NCBI GenBank assembly: GCA_035048815.1
Contig: JAUCBN010000005.1
Location: forward strand, 10,690,517 to 10,754,516
From: Abelmoschus esculentus
Lineage: Eukaryota; Streptophyta; Magnoliopsida; Malvales; Malvaceae
DNA: 64,000 nt
Reading direction: 5' to 3'
Each line of letters opens with the position of its first letter. The stretch's first letter is position 1. A program made the translations under genes and the position numbers. The notes beneath the pieces were generated by a model. It was given only the letters and a program-made list of their open reading frames with translations, was not told the DNA's origin and ran no database searches. This document shows positions 12,244-23,245 of this stretch, piece by piece.

Positions 12244-13750
12244 TTGGTACGTGTCTTGGCAGTATTCCGAGCCGCAACCATTCCGCACTCTTACAATACC
12301 CGTTCACAGTCAAGAGTCATGAACGATAAACTAGCCAATGTGGAAAAATCACAGAAGGAAATTAAGGATCGTTTGACCAACATTAAGGCAGAGATTGAGA
12401 AATCTCTAAACGACATCATCACCAAGCTCACTGAATTATTCAGAAAGCCCGATCATAGAAAAGCTAAAATTTCTGATGAGCATTCTAACATGGATGAGCT
12501 AGACGGTAATACTCCCCACATTAGAGTTCAACCCGAGGGTTTAGTTCAAAAGAGTTTTCACATTGTCGGGGTATCTATTAGCCATCCAATTGACGTGGGT
12601 CAAGGTCAGGAGAATGAAGTCAATGCTGAAGTCCCAGATTTGGATTTGATGAACGAAGTTGAGACAAGGTTGAGGAAGAAGTTTGAAAAGAAGTTTGAGG
12701 AGCAACGCCTCCAGGTAGAAGAAAAAGTCAACCTTCTACAAGCTACCGAGGACTTCAGAATTGATGCCTACGAATTAAGCCTGGTGTTTGATTTGGTTAT
12801 ACCACCTAAGTTCAAGGTGCCAGACTTCGAGAAGTATGACGGGACCACTTGCCCTTCTGCTCACCTAACTATGTATTGTTGTAAGATAACGACACATTTT
12901 AGAAATGAGAAACTTCTAATCCACTGCTTTTAAGATAGCTTTATCGGAGCAGCTACCTGTTGGTATGCCCAGCTTAGTCAAGCAAATATGAAGTCGTGGA
13001 AGGATGTTTCTAGAACTTTCATCGAGCAGTAAAAGCATGTGAAGGACATGGTCCCAAAAAGAACCATGCTTGAAAGTTTGTCTCAGGGACAAGATGAGAC
13101 CATCGGATAGTATGCCCAGCGATGGAGAGATATTGAAGCTCAAGTTCAACCGTCGATCTTATAAGGAGAAATCACTCGTCTGTTTTTGGACTCACTTCAT
13201 GGTCCGCTCTATGAGAAGATGATCAACAACATATCTTTAGGAGTTGCCGAGTTTGTGAGTATAATCTATCGAGGTTGCTTTCAAGAGCGACAAGCTTAAA
13301 ACCAGAGAATATCATAAGTACCAGAAGAGGAAGGACCACGAGGTGAATTATGCCAATCAGTACCAGAATCCAAACAATTCCACTATCTCCTCTTCCCAAA
13401 CTTCATTCGAGAATGCACAAGCTTTGAATACAAGAGAGGGTAGGCCCCCTAAGATGGAACATGAGAAGGTCCCTTTTACCCCTTTGACAATCTCATATAA
13501 GGAGATATACTCTCAGCTACACAAGGCGGATTTAGTCCGACCTTATCATGTTAATCCTTATAGCCCGCCTTACCCACCTTGGTACAATCCTACTGTGAAT
13601 TGTGAGTAACATGGCAGAGTCCCAGGGCATACAATTGAGAATTATGTCGTGTTTAAGAAGATTGTGCAAAACTTGTTGAACAACGGGGTTTTGAAGCTTG
13701 AGGCACCGGATGTGGTAAACAATCCTCTACCTACCCATGACAAGGATTAG
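12244..13750 (+). pseudogene. gag: Tat-type gag, broken
   Basis: This encodes a Tat/Ogre capsid. The first 229 aa (12244-12933) contain a Lys/Glu-rich coiled-coil-like N-terminus ('EKSQKEIKDRLTNI') and the marker 'PPKFKVPDFEKYDGTTCP' near residues 185-202. The reading continues in the same frame past stops at 12931 (TAA), 13030 (TAA), 13108 (TAG) and 13162 (TAA), with 'WRDIEAQVQPS' visible. It then shifts frame near 13268 and runs through 13343-13606. A TAA at 13607 falls where a CxYHG-type motif is expected, and 'VPGHTIENYVVFKKIVQNLL' follows, to TAG at 13748. Five stops and one frameshift make it non-functional. No pol follows. Confidence 0.85.
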
Positions 13751-16280
13751 AGGAAGGAGATCTCAGGAGATACAAGAAGTTTAATGCATCTCATACTTAG
13801 TTTTGTTTTCCTTAAATGCATGTTTGCATCAATTTCCTTGCATTTCAGTTTCTTCCTTTTTATATTTTCAATCAATCTTGCTACTCTTGGCCTGAGGTAG
13901 CAATGACTTTTTGTGAAAAGGAAATTTATGTCACTTTTGTTTTTTATTCAATGTAGAGATGTTTTTTTAAAAATTATGTGTATATTTACTCTCTAAAAAT
14001 TCTTGGATGTCTAATGCTTATTGTGTCGTCAATTCAGACACAAAGATTAATTAATGTTGTGATTACAATGTAGCATAATTCTGTTTTAGTCTGCTTTGGT
14101 TAGAAAGCATGAGAAGTAAGACTACTACTCCTTCGATAATGTTCGATGATAAGAATATCCCGAGGAAAACAACTTACTTAAGCTTGAGAATTCCAAGAGG
14201 TTAAAAAACATTAAAAGCACAAAAAATATGAGAAAGGAAAAAAATAAAGAAAAAGAAGAAAGAGGTGAAAATTTGAAAACCCACATATGAACGAGCAATC
14301 CAATAAGTCTCGGAGCATCCTGATGGAGCTATGGGGGAAGAACAAGTCTAATAATAAGGAGCCAGATCTCCACCAATTCGATACCAAGGCATCAGTGATA
14401 AATCTTTGAAGACACTAACACCCTAATACATTAATGACTAAGTGCACACATAAACACTTAAAATTCTCAAACTGAAGTACAAGAAAAGACAAATACAAAA
14501 ACTAGAAGGGGTAGTTGTCAAGCGAATCATGCGAGTAAAGTAATCATGAGGATGAACATAGCGACTTGAATGGATGTTTTGAAATATCGCCACAACATTT
14601 CATGGTAAGCCATTAATCACCTAGTGTCGAGTTTTAGACACTCTTACATTCGATGTCCAAGAATTTTGCTATTTCTTGAGCCTATTTCAAAAGACGTGCT
14701 TTTAAAATGTCAATAATTCATTTTTGTGGAAAAACTTTCATTTAGAATTATTTCTTCAAAATGCAAGGCTATTGATGCATTCTGTTGTCATCTTCGACTA
14801 AGCCTAAAAAGAGTGAGGGTATTTTACGATATGAGGTCTCCTTCAAAATTAGGTTGTGTGTCCTTTTGAAGTTGCTAAGTGAAATTTCTGAATATGTCAA
14901 AGTGTTGAGAAGCAATTTTTTTTTGGGGGGGGGCAAAAATTTTGCGACATCTAGTGATGATAAGTTTTCTTCGCGAAAAGAATTAAGGAGATATCTTGAT
15001 TGAACTAGATTCATTTTCTAAGAGATAGGAGCCCATCAACCCAAGGCGAGATTATTGATGTCCTTTCAGATGTTATTTTTGAGCTAAATTTGGGCTACGA
15101 TGTTTAGGGGGCAAGTACTTACTTTAGTTTTGAAGTAAAAAAATACTTATTGAGAACAACTTTACCAGAGGTCAGCTTTCAAAGGATGGTCTGAATTTCC
15201 TTGACTCCATTTTGATCAACAGAAGTCAACAGTCTCTTTCCATAAAAGAAGACTCAGCGAAGATCGACATTTCCAAGAGTGACCAAATTCGAAGATTAGT
15301 CCCCAAGAGGAAAATTCATAAAACATACATCATTTGTAGGAAGACATCCCTAGGCTTAGGGGCATGCAACACATGCATTCATGCATCATTCTAGTTAGGC
15401 GTCCCTAGAATTAAATGGCATAATAATGCATGCATACATACATTTTTGCTTATTTTGGCAGATATCAAGCAGAAGAAAGGAGATTTCAAACACATGAAAA
15501 AGCAGATCTAGAAGAAGTCAAGATGTTTGAATTTATCAGTCTATGAAGTTGCAGAAGTTGCAAGATGTTATTTACAGAACCGATAGTTTGAAATTTGAAG
15601 TTTGAAGTCTGAAGTTTAAAATTTGAAGTTTAAAGTTTGAAGTTTAAAATTTGAAGTCGAAGTTTGAAGTTTGAAATTTGAAGTTTAAAGTTTGAAGTTT
15701 TGAAGTTTTGAAGATTGAAGTTTGAAGTTTCAAAGTTTGAAGTTCGAAGTTTAAAGTTTGAAGTTGAAGTTGAAGTTTGAAGCCTGAAGTTTGAATTTTA
15801 AAGTTTAAAGTTTGAAGTTTAGAAGTTAGGTTTTCTTCCGTTGAAGAAGTGAAATGTCTTATTTGATGTTTGAAGTTTAAAGTTTGGAAGTTAGGTTTTC
15901 TTTCGTTCAAGAAGTGAAATATCCTATTTTGAAGTTTGAAATCTGAAGTTTGGAAGTTAGGTTTTCTTCCGTTGAAGAAGTGAAACTTCCTACTTAGAAG
16001 TGAAGATGTATTAGAAGTTATAAGGTGCTAAGGTTCTCGCAGAAGGTTCAAAAGTTGCTCAAAATCTGAAAATAAAATTAAAGTTCCCTTTTGAAATTTA
16101 TCTTTTAACGTGTGCAGGTGGTCTCAAGTCAAAATATCATCGTGGCAAGCTAATCAGGTTATCAATGAACGAAAAGGGCTATAAAAATTGCGGAGAAAGG
16201 GTTTTCAGACCAGAGTCTCCAAACAGGGAAGTCGGATAAAATTAGTGCTTATTGTCTTTGCTTCATCATTGTTTTATAAT
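13751..16280 (+). other. Noncoding 3' region of Tat-like element
   Basis: Two and a half kilobases between gag and the polypurine tract lack any recognisable protease, reverse transcriptase, RNase H or integrase motif on either strand. There is an A-rich stretch at 14205-14280, a G-run at 14929-14935 and the TTTGAAG array at 15590-15990. The short reading frames here (14785-15003 and 15212-15394) have no family features I recognise. Confidence 0.7.
15590..15990 (+). repeat. Degenerate TTTGAAG tandem array
   Basis: About 400 bases are built mainly from 7-8-base units of the form (G)AAGTTTGAAGTTT, with variants AAATTTG and TTTAAAG. Towards 15830-15990 a longer unit appears three times, ending 'ggaagttaggttttctt' followed by 'cgttgaagaagtgaaa'. 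This suggests the array grew at two scales. A reading frame on the minus strand is a by-product of the repeat. Confidence 0.85.
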
Positions 16281-16300
16281 GATAAGCAAAGAGGAGCAGC
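16281..16300 (+). other. Polypurine tract of Tat-like element
   Basis: The purine-rich GATAAGCAAAGAGGAGCAGC sits immediately before the TGTAATCACT start of the 3' LTR, the expected priming place for plus-strand DNA. Confidence 0.7.
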
Positions 16301-19300
16301 TGTAATCACTAATTTTATCCAGGGGTAAAACCCAATTTTATTTTTCATTCGAGTATCGGGCTTGTAATTAATTCAAAAAATGCAAAAAATATTACTACTA
16401 ATTTCCTTTTTAAATTTTGGTTAATTTTATTTTGTTGTTATTAAAACCAAAAATAAAAAAAATATTATTATATTGTATATGTTATTTGTATATGAAAAAA
16501 TATATGTATATTGAAGCCTATGTTTAATATATATATATATTAAATTTGTTTCATTTTTTTCTCCTTCGGTTTCTTTTTTATAATATTATTATTTATTATT
16601 ATTATTATTATCAACCTTTATTATTATCATTATTTTAGTTTTATACTATTATTATTATATTTATTTATATATAGATTAGATTCTATAATTAAATAAATCA
16701 TAATATAATAAAACCCTTTTTTAATTAAATAAAACAATCCATTTACAATATATATAAAACTCAAATCCTTTTCTATTTCCAGTCCATAATAAAATACATC
16801 AGGCCCGGATCAAATTTAATTTACAAGCCCGAGTTTTTATTACAATCATAAGCCCAAAATTAATACACAAAGCCCGTTTGGGCTTGATTACAATCTAAGA
16901 AACCCTAATCCCTCTCATCTTTGTCCATGCGCAGCCCATCCCCGGCCGTCGGATATCTGGTCCAATGGGCACGATCAAAAAAGATGAAGCTTCCAGAACA
17001 GACACGCTCCCACGCGCCGACGATCCCTCTACCCCACGCGCGCGTGCGTTGCACGCTTCTGACGATTTAGCATCCAGAAGACTCTTCGACTTCGTCGGAC
17101 GTCTGATCGCCGATCACCGTTGGTCCCCTCCATTCATCCGATTCACATGCAAATGCACAAGAAACCATTTTTTCATATTCGTATAGAGCAAAAACACCAA
17201 AAATATCAAAAGATTTCGGCCAGTTTCACAACAAAAATCAGGGAATATCAGAAGCATTGCAACAAATATTCAGATTTCATAGCCAATATTTTAGACGAAT
17301 ACGTCCAAAAATTCGAAGAACCAATAGGAAATTTATGCTTTTTATTTCTGATATTCGATGTAATGAACGATTATTTAAACCGGACCAAACCATTATGTAA
17401 GGGGTTCTCCCCACGATTCAATATCAATATAAAAAACAGAGTTCAAGAGGTAAATCTTCTTCTTTTTTTGCATGTAATAACAAAATAAAGGGGAGGGTTC
17501 TAGTTTTATTTACCTTGTAGGGGCGAACGTCGATTGTCTCTCCGCTTCTTTCTCTTTAACCGAAAAAAATCCTTGTGCCTTCGAGCGTTGTTGGTGAACC
17601 GAAGGGAGAGGAAGTATTTCTTTCTTCGTGTTTTGTTTTTAAAACCGAAGAAAAAGTCATCCCTTCTCTTTATTTTCTCTTTTCTTCAAAACAAATAAGG
17701 GTAATCGCTCTAGCGTTTATGTTTTTTTTCAAAAGATTTTTGTTTCAGATTTGTAAAAAGGAGGATGATCTTTGGTTTTTTGTTTTAAAAACAAAGGAAA
17801 ATGGGCTTTTTTATCTCGCCGGCCACAACCAGCGGTGGCCGAATTCTGGATTTGCACGGCGGTTCTGGGTTGAAGATATGAACATCTTGAATGTTCGTCT
17901 TACCCAGATAAACCAAACAAAGAAAATATGGGGTTAAAGGGTTCAGTTTTTGAAAAATTAGGAGAAAAGGTCTTGATTTAATTATGGGTTATGTTTTATA
18001 CTTGCTAGAGTTTTTAAAAACGTGAAAATCACGTTTTAAATCACCCCGTCCTGTTTTAATAACGCCTGAAGTCCCTCTTGTTTTAAATTGCATTTTCATT
18101 TAGTCATTATTTCTGTTCTAATCATCATTTTAAGATTGGTTGAATTTTGATCAGGTCCTCCCTTATTTTTGTTCAAACTTTTCGACCCTTCCCCGTATGA
18201 TAATCACGTTTTGAGGGTCTCAATAATTTTAAATCGTTTCGATTTAGTCATTATTTAAAAATAAAGTTTATTATCTTTTATTTCAACCACCTAGATTTCA
18301 TTTATTTGCTTTTTGGTCCTTTCCAGTGATTAAATCACTCTTATTTTAACATTTCATTTTCTGTTTTATTTAATTTAATCCTCATTTATTTATTTTTCAT
18401 ATTATACACATTTGTTCATATTTTAGTATCTTATTTAGTTAGGCATACTTGTATATACGCATGTGCTTGTTTAATTGTTTTTCATATTGTAACTTATTTA
18501 CATTTCATTTATTCATGCATCAATTTATTTGTTCATTTATAGGTACATGTATTTTATTTGTATTTATTTGTTCCATGCATCTTTTCATTATTATTTATTC
18601 ATTTTATTATTTTTGTTCATATATATTTATATTAGTACATATTCTTTTGTTACATCTGCATTCCATTTTGTCATGCATTTTATGATTAATTTTGTATAGA
18701 TTTGTTTATCATACATGTCATTTATGAATTTGCTTTGTTGTATATTTTTTTTTTAGCATGCTTACATTTGTTTCTTTATCATTTGTGTTGTATATGTCTC
18801 GTTTTGTGCCTTTTTTGCTTAATCTCACATATCACCGCATTAATTAATAAACTTAATTAAACACGTCTTTATTCGGTCATAACGGGCCCACCCTCAGACG
18901 TAGTGTCGGCGGTGTATGTGTTGCTTTCGAATAAAGACATGGTAAGAATAAAACGAATTCGAACATTAAATAAACTTTAATTTAAATACAACTTTAAAAT
19001 TTGTAAAGGTGCCAATTTTGGGAAGTTTCAAATGCTAAACCTGTTTGTATCCATAACCGACTCTCGAATCCGTCTTTTTTAAATCTCTGGTTTTTACGAT
19101 GTCCGGCGTACCAAAGTGGCCGGTGGCGACTCCAACCTTTTTAAAACCCTAATTTCAAAATTCTTTTTTTTAATTTCAACCTTAATTTTTCAATTTCCCC
19201 TTTCCAATTTCACTTCCCAATTTTTTAAACCTAACTTTCAAATATTTTCCTTTTTTTTGGAGATTAAACCCTAAATTTTTTATTTTGAGACATTTTAATC

Positions 19301-19374
19301 TCAATTTTTGTTCTTTCAAAATAGTGACCGTTTTTATTTCCAAACTTATTTATTATTCTAAAAGGGTCGCTACA
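16301..19374 (+). repeat. 3' LTR of Tat/Ogre-like element
   Basis: This is about 3074 bp with TG...CA ends, collinear with 8181-11327. Differences include a shorter ATT repeat and small indels, for example around 18990 where a stretch present at 10930-10970 is missing. Such differences imply an insertion that is not recent. The reading frames 17120-17488 and 17575-17937 are the LTR equivalents of those in the 5' copy. Confidence 0.9.
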
Positions 19375-19957
19375 AACCAAACAATGCACTAAACCTACAA
19401 CATCAACCTGTGAAAAATAACAAATTCCAGCAAAACAAAAGAATTGTGTAGCAGGAGATGCCGTAGAAGCAAACAACAGATATTTAAACCTTGGAGAATA
19501 CGTTACAAAAGTTAATGGCTCATAATGATTCCTACATAGCCAACACAAACAAATTTATTCAAAGAGCTGACACATTCATGGATAGGGCAGAGATGAGAAT
19601 GCAAAACAATAAATATGCTCTCAAAACACTAAAAATCACAATAGGACAGATGACACAACAGAAGAAAAGTCGACCTATAGGAGGTCTACGCAGCGATACT
19701 GAAGTCACTAGAACTGGTCCACAAGAACAGTATAAAGCTATATCCACCAGAAGTGGACTACAACTAAAGGACCCTGAGATACCCGCTAAGACAATAGGTA
19801 AGAATCCTGAGACAATAACTCCAAAAGAAGTTAATGAAGAAAAACCTGAGAACTAGCAGAAGATGCAGACGATGATGCCATAGTTGTACCGCAGATTAAA
19901 TGTCAATGCTCAGAAAAGATCGAAGATCTGCGTTTACCACCACCATTCCCATAAAGG
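19375..19957 (+). pseudogene. gag: Athila A gag, C-terminal part
   Basis: The A gag resumes straight after the Tat-like element. Early codons contain stops; the open stretch 19491-19856 (121 aa) carries the conserved Athila C-terminal pattern 'QYKAISTRSG' after a Met/Gln-rich helix-like segment ('LENTLQ', 'ADTFMDRAEMRMQ') and 'SRPIGGLRSDTE'. A stop at 19854 and a second break separate it from the protease region. With 7068-8180 it forms one ancestral gag. Confidence 0.85.
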
Positions 19958-20740
19958 TTGAAACAGCAAAAGCAAGAATACCAGTTTAGGAAGTTCCTAG
20001 ACATCCTAAAGCATGTATGTATTAATATAAATTTAGTGGAGGCAATTAAACAAATGCCCAACTACGCTACGTTAAATTTGAAACTGTTGCCTCAACAAAA
20101 GGATGTGTGGCAATACTGCATAATAAATCCACAACAAAACGAAAAGATACTGGTAGCTTTATCATACCATGCTCTATTGGAGATCAATATGTGGGTAAGG
20201 CATTGTGTGACTTAGGTGCTAACATCAATCTTATGCCTAAGTCAGTTTTTCAAACTGACAGATCGCTCTAACGTACAACCGAAAGGGAAAATAGAAGATA
20301 TCCTGATAAGAGTAGATAAATTCATATTTTTTGTTGACTTCTTAATTCTAGATTGTGAAGCAGATGAAAATGGCCCAATCATCTTGGAAAGATTGTTCCT
20401 AGTCACAGGCAAAACGTTGATCGACTGTGAAAAAGGAAAATTGGTCATACAGGTTAATGACCAACAAGTGAAGATCAATGTGTTCAAAGCTCTTAGGCAT
20501 CTAGAAGAACCAAACGAATATCAACAAATCGAGGTGAAAACTGAATTTAACTTCGATGCAAAAACGAACTGCCTTAACAAGACTTGTCAAGGCAACCATT
20601 GTCGAGGCAACGTACCCTCTGATCAACAATGCACAAGAAAGAAACCATCTGACGAGGAGACATCAACTTCTCCTCCATTCAAAAAGGGCAAGATGGTTGC
20701 TTCAAGAGATGTATTCTATTGCACTCCATCAATAACCTAA
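19958..20740 (+). pseudogene. Athila A protease region with unusual tail
   Basis: The upstream half (19958-20215) has the Athila pre-protease pattern 'KQEYQFRKFLDILKH' and 'AIKQMPNYA'. The aspartic protease core 'CDLGANINLMP' is at about 20206-20238. Immediately after it, a deletion with frameshift removes some 15 residues. The frame then changes to the 20216-20740 stretch, which keeps 'KGKIEDILIRVDKFIF', 'PIILERLFLVTGKTLID' and 'VNDQQV'. Where reverse transcriptase should follow, the protein instead runs into a Cys/Lys-rich tail ('NCLNKTCQGNHCRGN', 'PPFKKGKMVAS') and stops at 20738. A related tail occurs at 57190-57373. The protease could not be made intact. Confidence 0.82.
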
Positions 20741-21178
20741 TTTCTATATTACTATCCCTATTTTACTTTTATGTTTAAGGAATTAGATTTTAAATTTCGC
20801 AATTTAGTTTTTAGAAATTTCAATATTTCCATATTTTTATTGCTTTTACTTTCTCAGTTATTTAGGTACCATCAATGAAGAACAAAATATGGTTATCAGC
20901 CGAATCAATTAGCAACCCAATCCAAGGGGCGAAAAAATTCCGAGCGGGAATTATGCCGCCCGAATTGAAAGATTACGTCGATTCCACTGCCAATGGTTGC
21001 CATCTGGGAGTTGCGTCTCTTGCACGCCAAGAGAAATAATCATGTCGGCTCCTCAAACGCAGCGTCGCTCTCCGCCTTTAAATACAGTTGCAAAAGGTAA
21101 CCATTTTCTCACTTCATCTTCATCTTATTTTTCATTAATTTCTTCATCTCCTTCTCCACAAATACAACTGACAAACCA
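20741..21178 (+). other. AT-rich spacer, protease tail to env-like region
   Basis: This T-rich noncoding stretch is followed by a GC-richer leader around 20930-21060. The homologous spacer occurs at 57374-57660 in the B/C interior with the same order of blocks. No reading frame is convincing. Confidence 0.6.
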
Positions 21179-22671
21179 ATGGTAAAACCTTACCGAAGCG
21201 GCAAAATAAAAAGATTTTCTACACCGATAGTCGAACAAAAATATGAGTGAAACTTCAAGAACAAACAATTATGGGAGGAGCAAGGCTTCCATTACACTGA
21301 TACCGAAGACCTTGGAATCTAAGCCTTTATACTATCAAAGATAACCTTTCAGAGGTGGCAGAAGTTTACGAAGTAACCAAATCTTGAAACGTCGAATAGG
21401 TTAGAGAGTTTTACGCTCACCGTCCAGTGATAAACAATCCATACATCTATCTGCGAGGATGGGAAATTCTAGTGGCAGACATCATTATGAATGCCCACTT
21501 TGGCCTATACATCTAAACTGACGAAGATGCTGAGTTCGTTGCTACCCTGATCGCCGACAATTTTGAACTGATGAAGGCAGAACTTTGCCTACCTAGAAAG
21601 GAGTGGAACACGGGGAAGCATCGAGGATCTGTCAACTGTTGTGATCTGAGGCCAGAAGCAAAACTTTGGAATACCTTTGTAAAAAGGAACTTGATGCCAA
21701 CTTCCCACAATCAAACTATCGATTGACCGCGACTAGCGCTTATCCATTCCATCATTCACAATCATCGATTCGATGACGGCCGCTTAATTAGTGAACAAAT
21801 ATTCTAATGTGTCACCAAAGACAGAGGTATGCTTTATTTCACGTGTTTAATTACATCTTTGGGAAATTTGGAACGGGTACCGATCTTTCCAATCGATACA
21901 TTTACTCCAGCAGGAAAGAGATGGATCAGGGAGGTCTATATGAAGCGGATGCAAGTTGCAAAAGCTATCTAAGAAGCATACATTCCTCTAGCCAATGGAA
22001 AAACAAAAGCCGAGGTAGCAGAGTACATTGATCCAGCACCAGAAAGAGTTCTGGAAATTCTGTAGCGCATGAAGCTAAGGCAATTGACCTTCATGACCTA
22101 TGTTCAGGAGTTCAACATCACCGTCATTGCCACCATCCTAGAAGAACTCCCAAATTTTTTGATTATCTTCCTTAAGTTTACATTCGACCTCTCCATTCCT
22201 CAGCAGCCTACACCTACTCTTGCCAAATCAGCAATTGCATCAGTCATAGTCTTAGTTTCTCGTATCGCCATAACCGCTACAGATACAACAGAACCTTTCT
22301 CAGCATACTCTGTTGCTGAATTCCTTCGCATGGACTCCACCAATAGAGGGGCCACACCAGAACATTCAAACACCTTCACTTGGAGTAACTCCTCCGAGGA
22401 CCTAGAAGACCCACTAAAAGCTGTCGAAGAATTCTTAGCTACGGCACAAGGAGGACAGAAGCGAAAGACATCTTCCTCCTCTTCGATCAACATCGACACG
22501 GAGGCTGAACCAATACAAGATCCTACTTCCATCCAAGTCCAACTACCATGCTCTGCCAAGAAACCCATGGTCAGCCCATCAAAGGCAGCAGTACAACCAC
22601 CACCAAAGACCCGCCGCAAGCTCCTTATTAGCAGCGATTTCGAGGATTCTTTTGGATCCCCTTTCTTCTAA
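21179..22671 (+). pseudogene. Athila env-like / 'putative plant transposon protein' region
   Basis: This is the third coding region of Athila elements, often called env-like. From ATG 21179 a basic start is followed, across stops and frame changes, by conserved blocks: an 'EEQGF' segment, 'VREFYAHRP'-like residues, 'YLRGWEILV' (about 21445), 'LWNTFVKRNLMPTSHN' (about 21663-21710) and a 'GMLYF' segment (about 21825). These resemble the family annotated as putative plant transposon protein, whose biochemical role is unproven. The last 200 aa (22069-22671) are open, acidic and Ser/Thr-rich, ending with a basic cluster 'KTRRKLL'. I see no clear signal peptide or membrane span. Confidence 0.72.
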
Positions 22672-23240
22672 GGAGGTAGTCTTTTCTAATTTTTCTTTTT
22701 TATTTTAATATATTCGACTTATCATTTGTCTTTATTTGTTTCTTATACATGCATTGAGGAAATACATCCCTCGAGTTTAGGGGAGTATTCCTATTTTGAA
22801 ATATGTAAATATCTGCAATATTTGGAGTATCTAATAACTACTTTAATCTCTATCTTTAACAAACTTTACAGTTTCATGCAATTTTTTTTAAGTTTGTCGA
22901 ATTTTATTTTAACTGGCTCGACAACAATATATTCTCCAGTTGTCATCGCAGTCTGCACCATTCATTGAACTTGAATTTAGAAAGGTTTCCTAGGATTAGT
23001 ACTTAGGATTAGACTATAAGGCTGCAATTACATAAACACTACTAGTCTTAGTTGATTTTAAAAGTTATTTTCTTTGAAAAACAATAAGGACTTAGACTTA
23101 TATTAAACACTAGAGGTGTCCATCCCGGCTCTAGTTTAGTCCATATAGGTGCCCATCACTGGCTCTAGGACTTAGTCTTTCTCTCACTTACTAGAGGTGC
23201 TCGAAATTAGCTCTTGTAAGAATAGCTAAACACTTGAGGT
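22672..23240 (+). other. Noncoding 3' region of Athila A with short repeats
   Basis: The sequence 'attgaggaaatacatc' followed by 'gagtttaggggag' at 22751-22785 resembles the block before the true polypurine tract at 45060-45096, so it is an internal polypurine-like site. From 23105 to 23245 four imperfect copies of a unit like 'tagaggtgcccatcactggctc' occur. The same units appear at 57823-57930. The chromovirus is inserted in the last unit. Confidence 0.65.
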
Positions 23241-23245
23241 GCCCG

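Larger units (their letters stand above)
8181..19374 (+). mobile_element. Tat/Ogre-like non-autonomous LTR retrotransposon
   Basis: Two long LTRs (8181-11327 and 16301-19374) enclose a 5-kb interior with a primer site, a Tat-type gag and a long noncoding tail, but no protease, reverse transcriptase or integrase. It interrupts the Athila A gag, whose zinc-knuckle side is at 8180 and whose C-terminal side resumes at 19375. The expected duplication is imperfect (ACCCC before, AACCA after). The 5' LTR ends CTATA where the 3' LTR ends CTACA, consistent with decay at the boundary. Lacking pol, it would have needed a related Tat/Ogre element for mobility. Confidence 0.85.

Noticed and set aside
15644..15910. 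88-aa minus-strand reading frame
   Set aside because: It is a translation of the TTTGAAG tandem array (Gln/Thr/Leu/Asn/Phe periodic).
15590..15990. CRISPR-like array
   Set aside because: There are no equal-length repeats separated by unique spacers; it is a simple tandem repeat in a plant retroelement.
22200..22619. 139-aa minus-strand reading frame
   Set aside because: It is antisense to the env-like C-terminal region, with no motif of its own and no homologous frame elsewhere.
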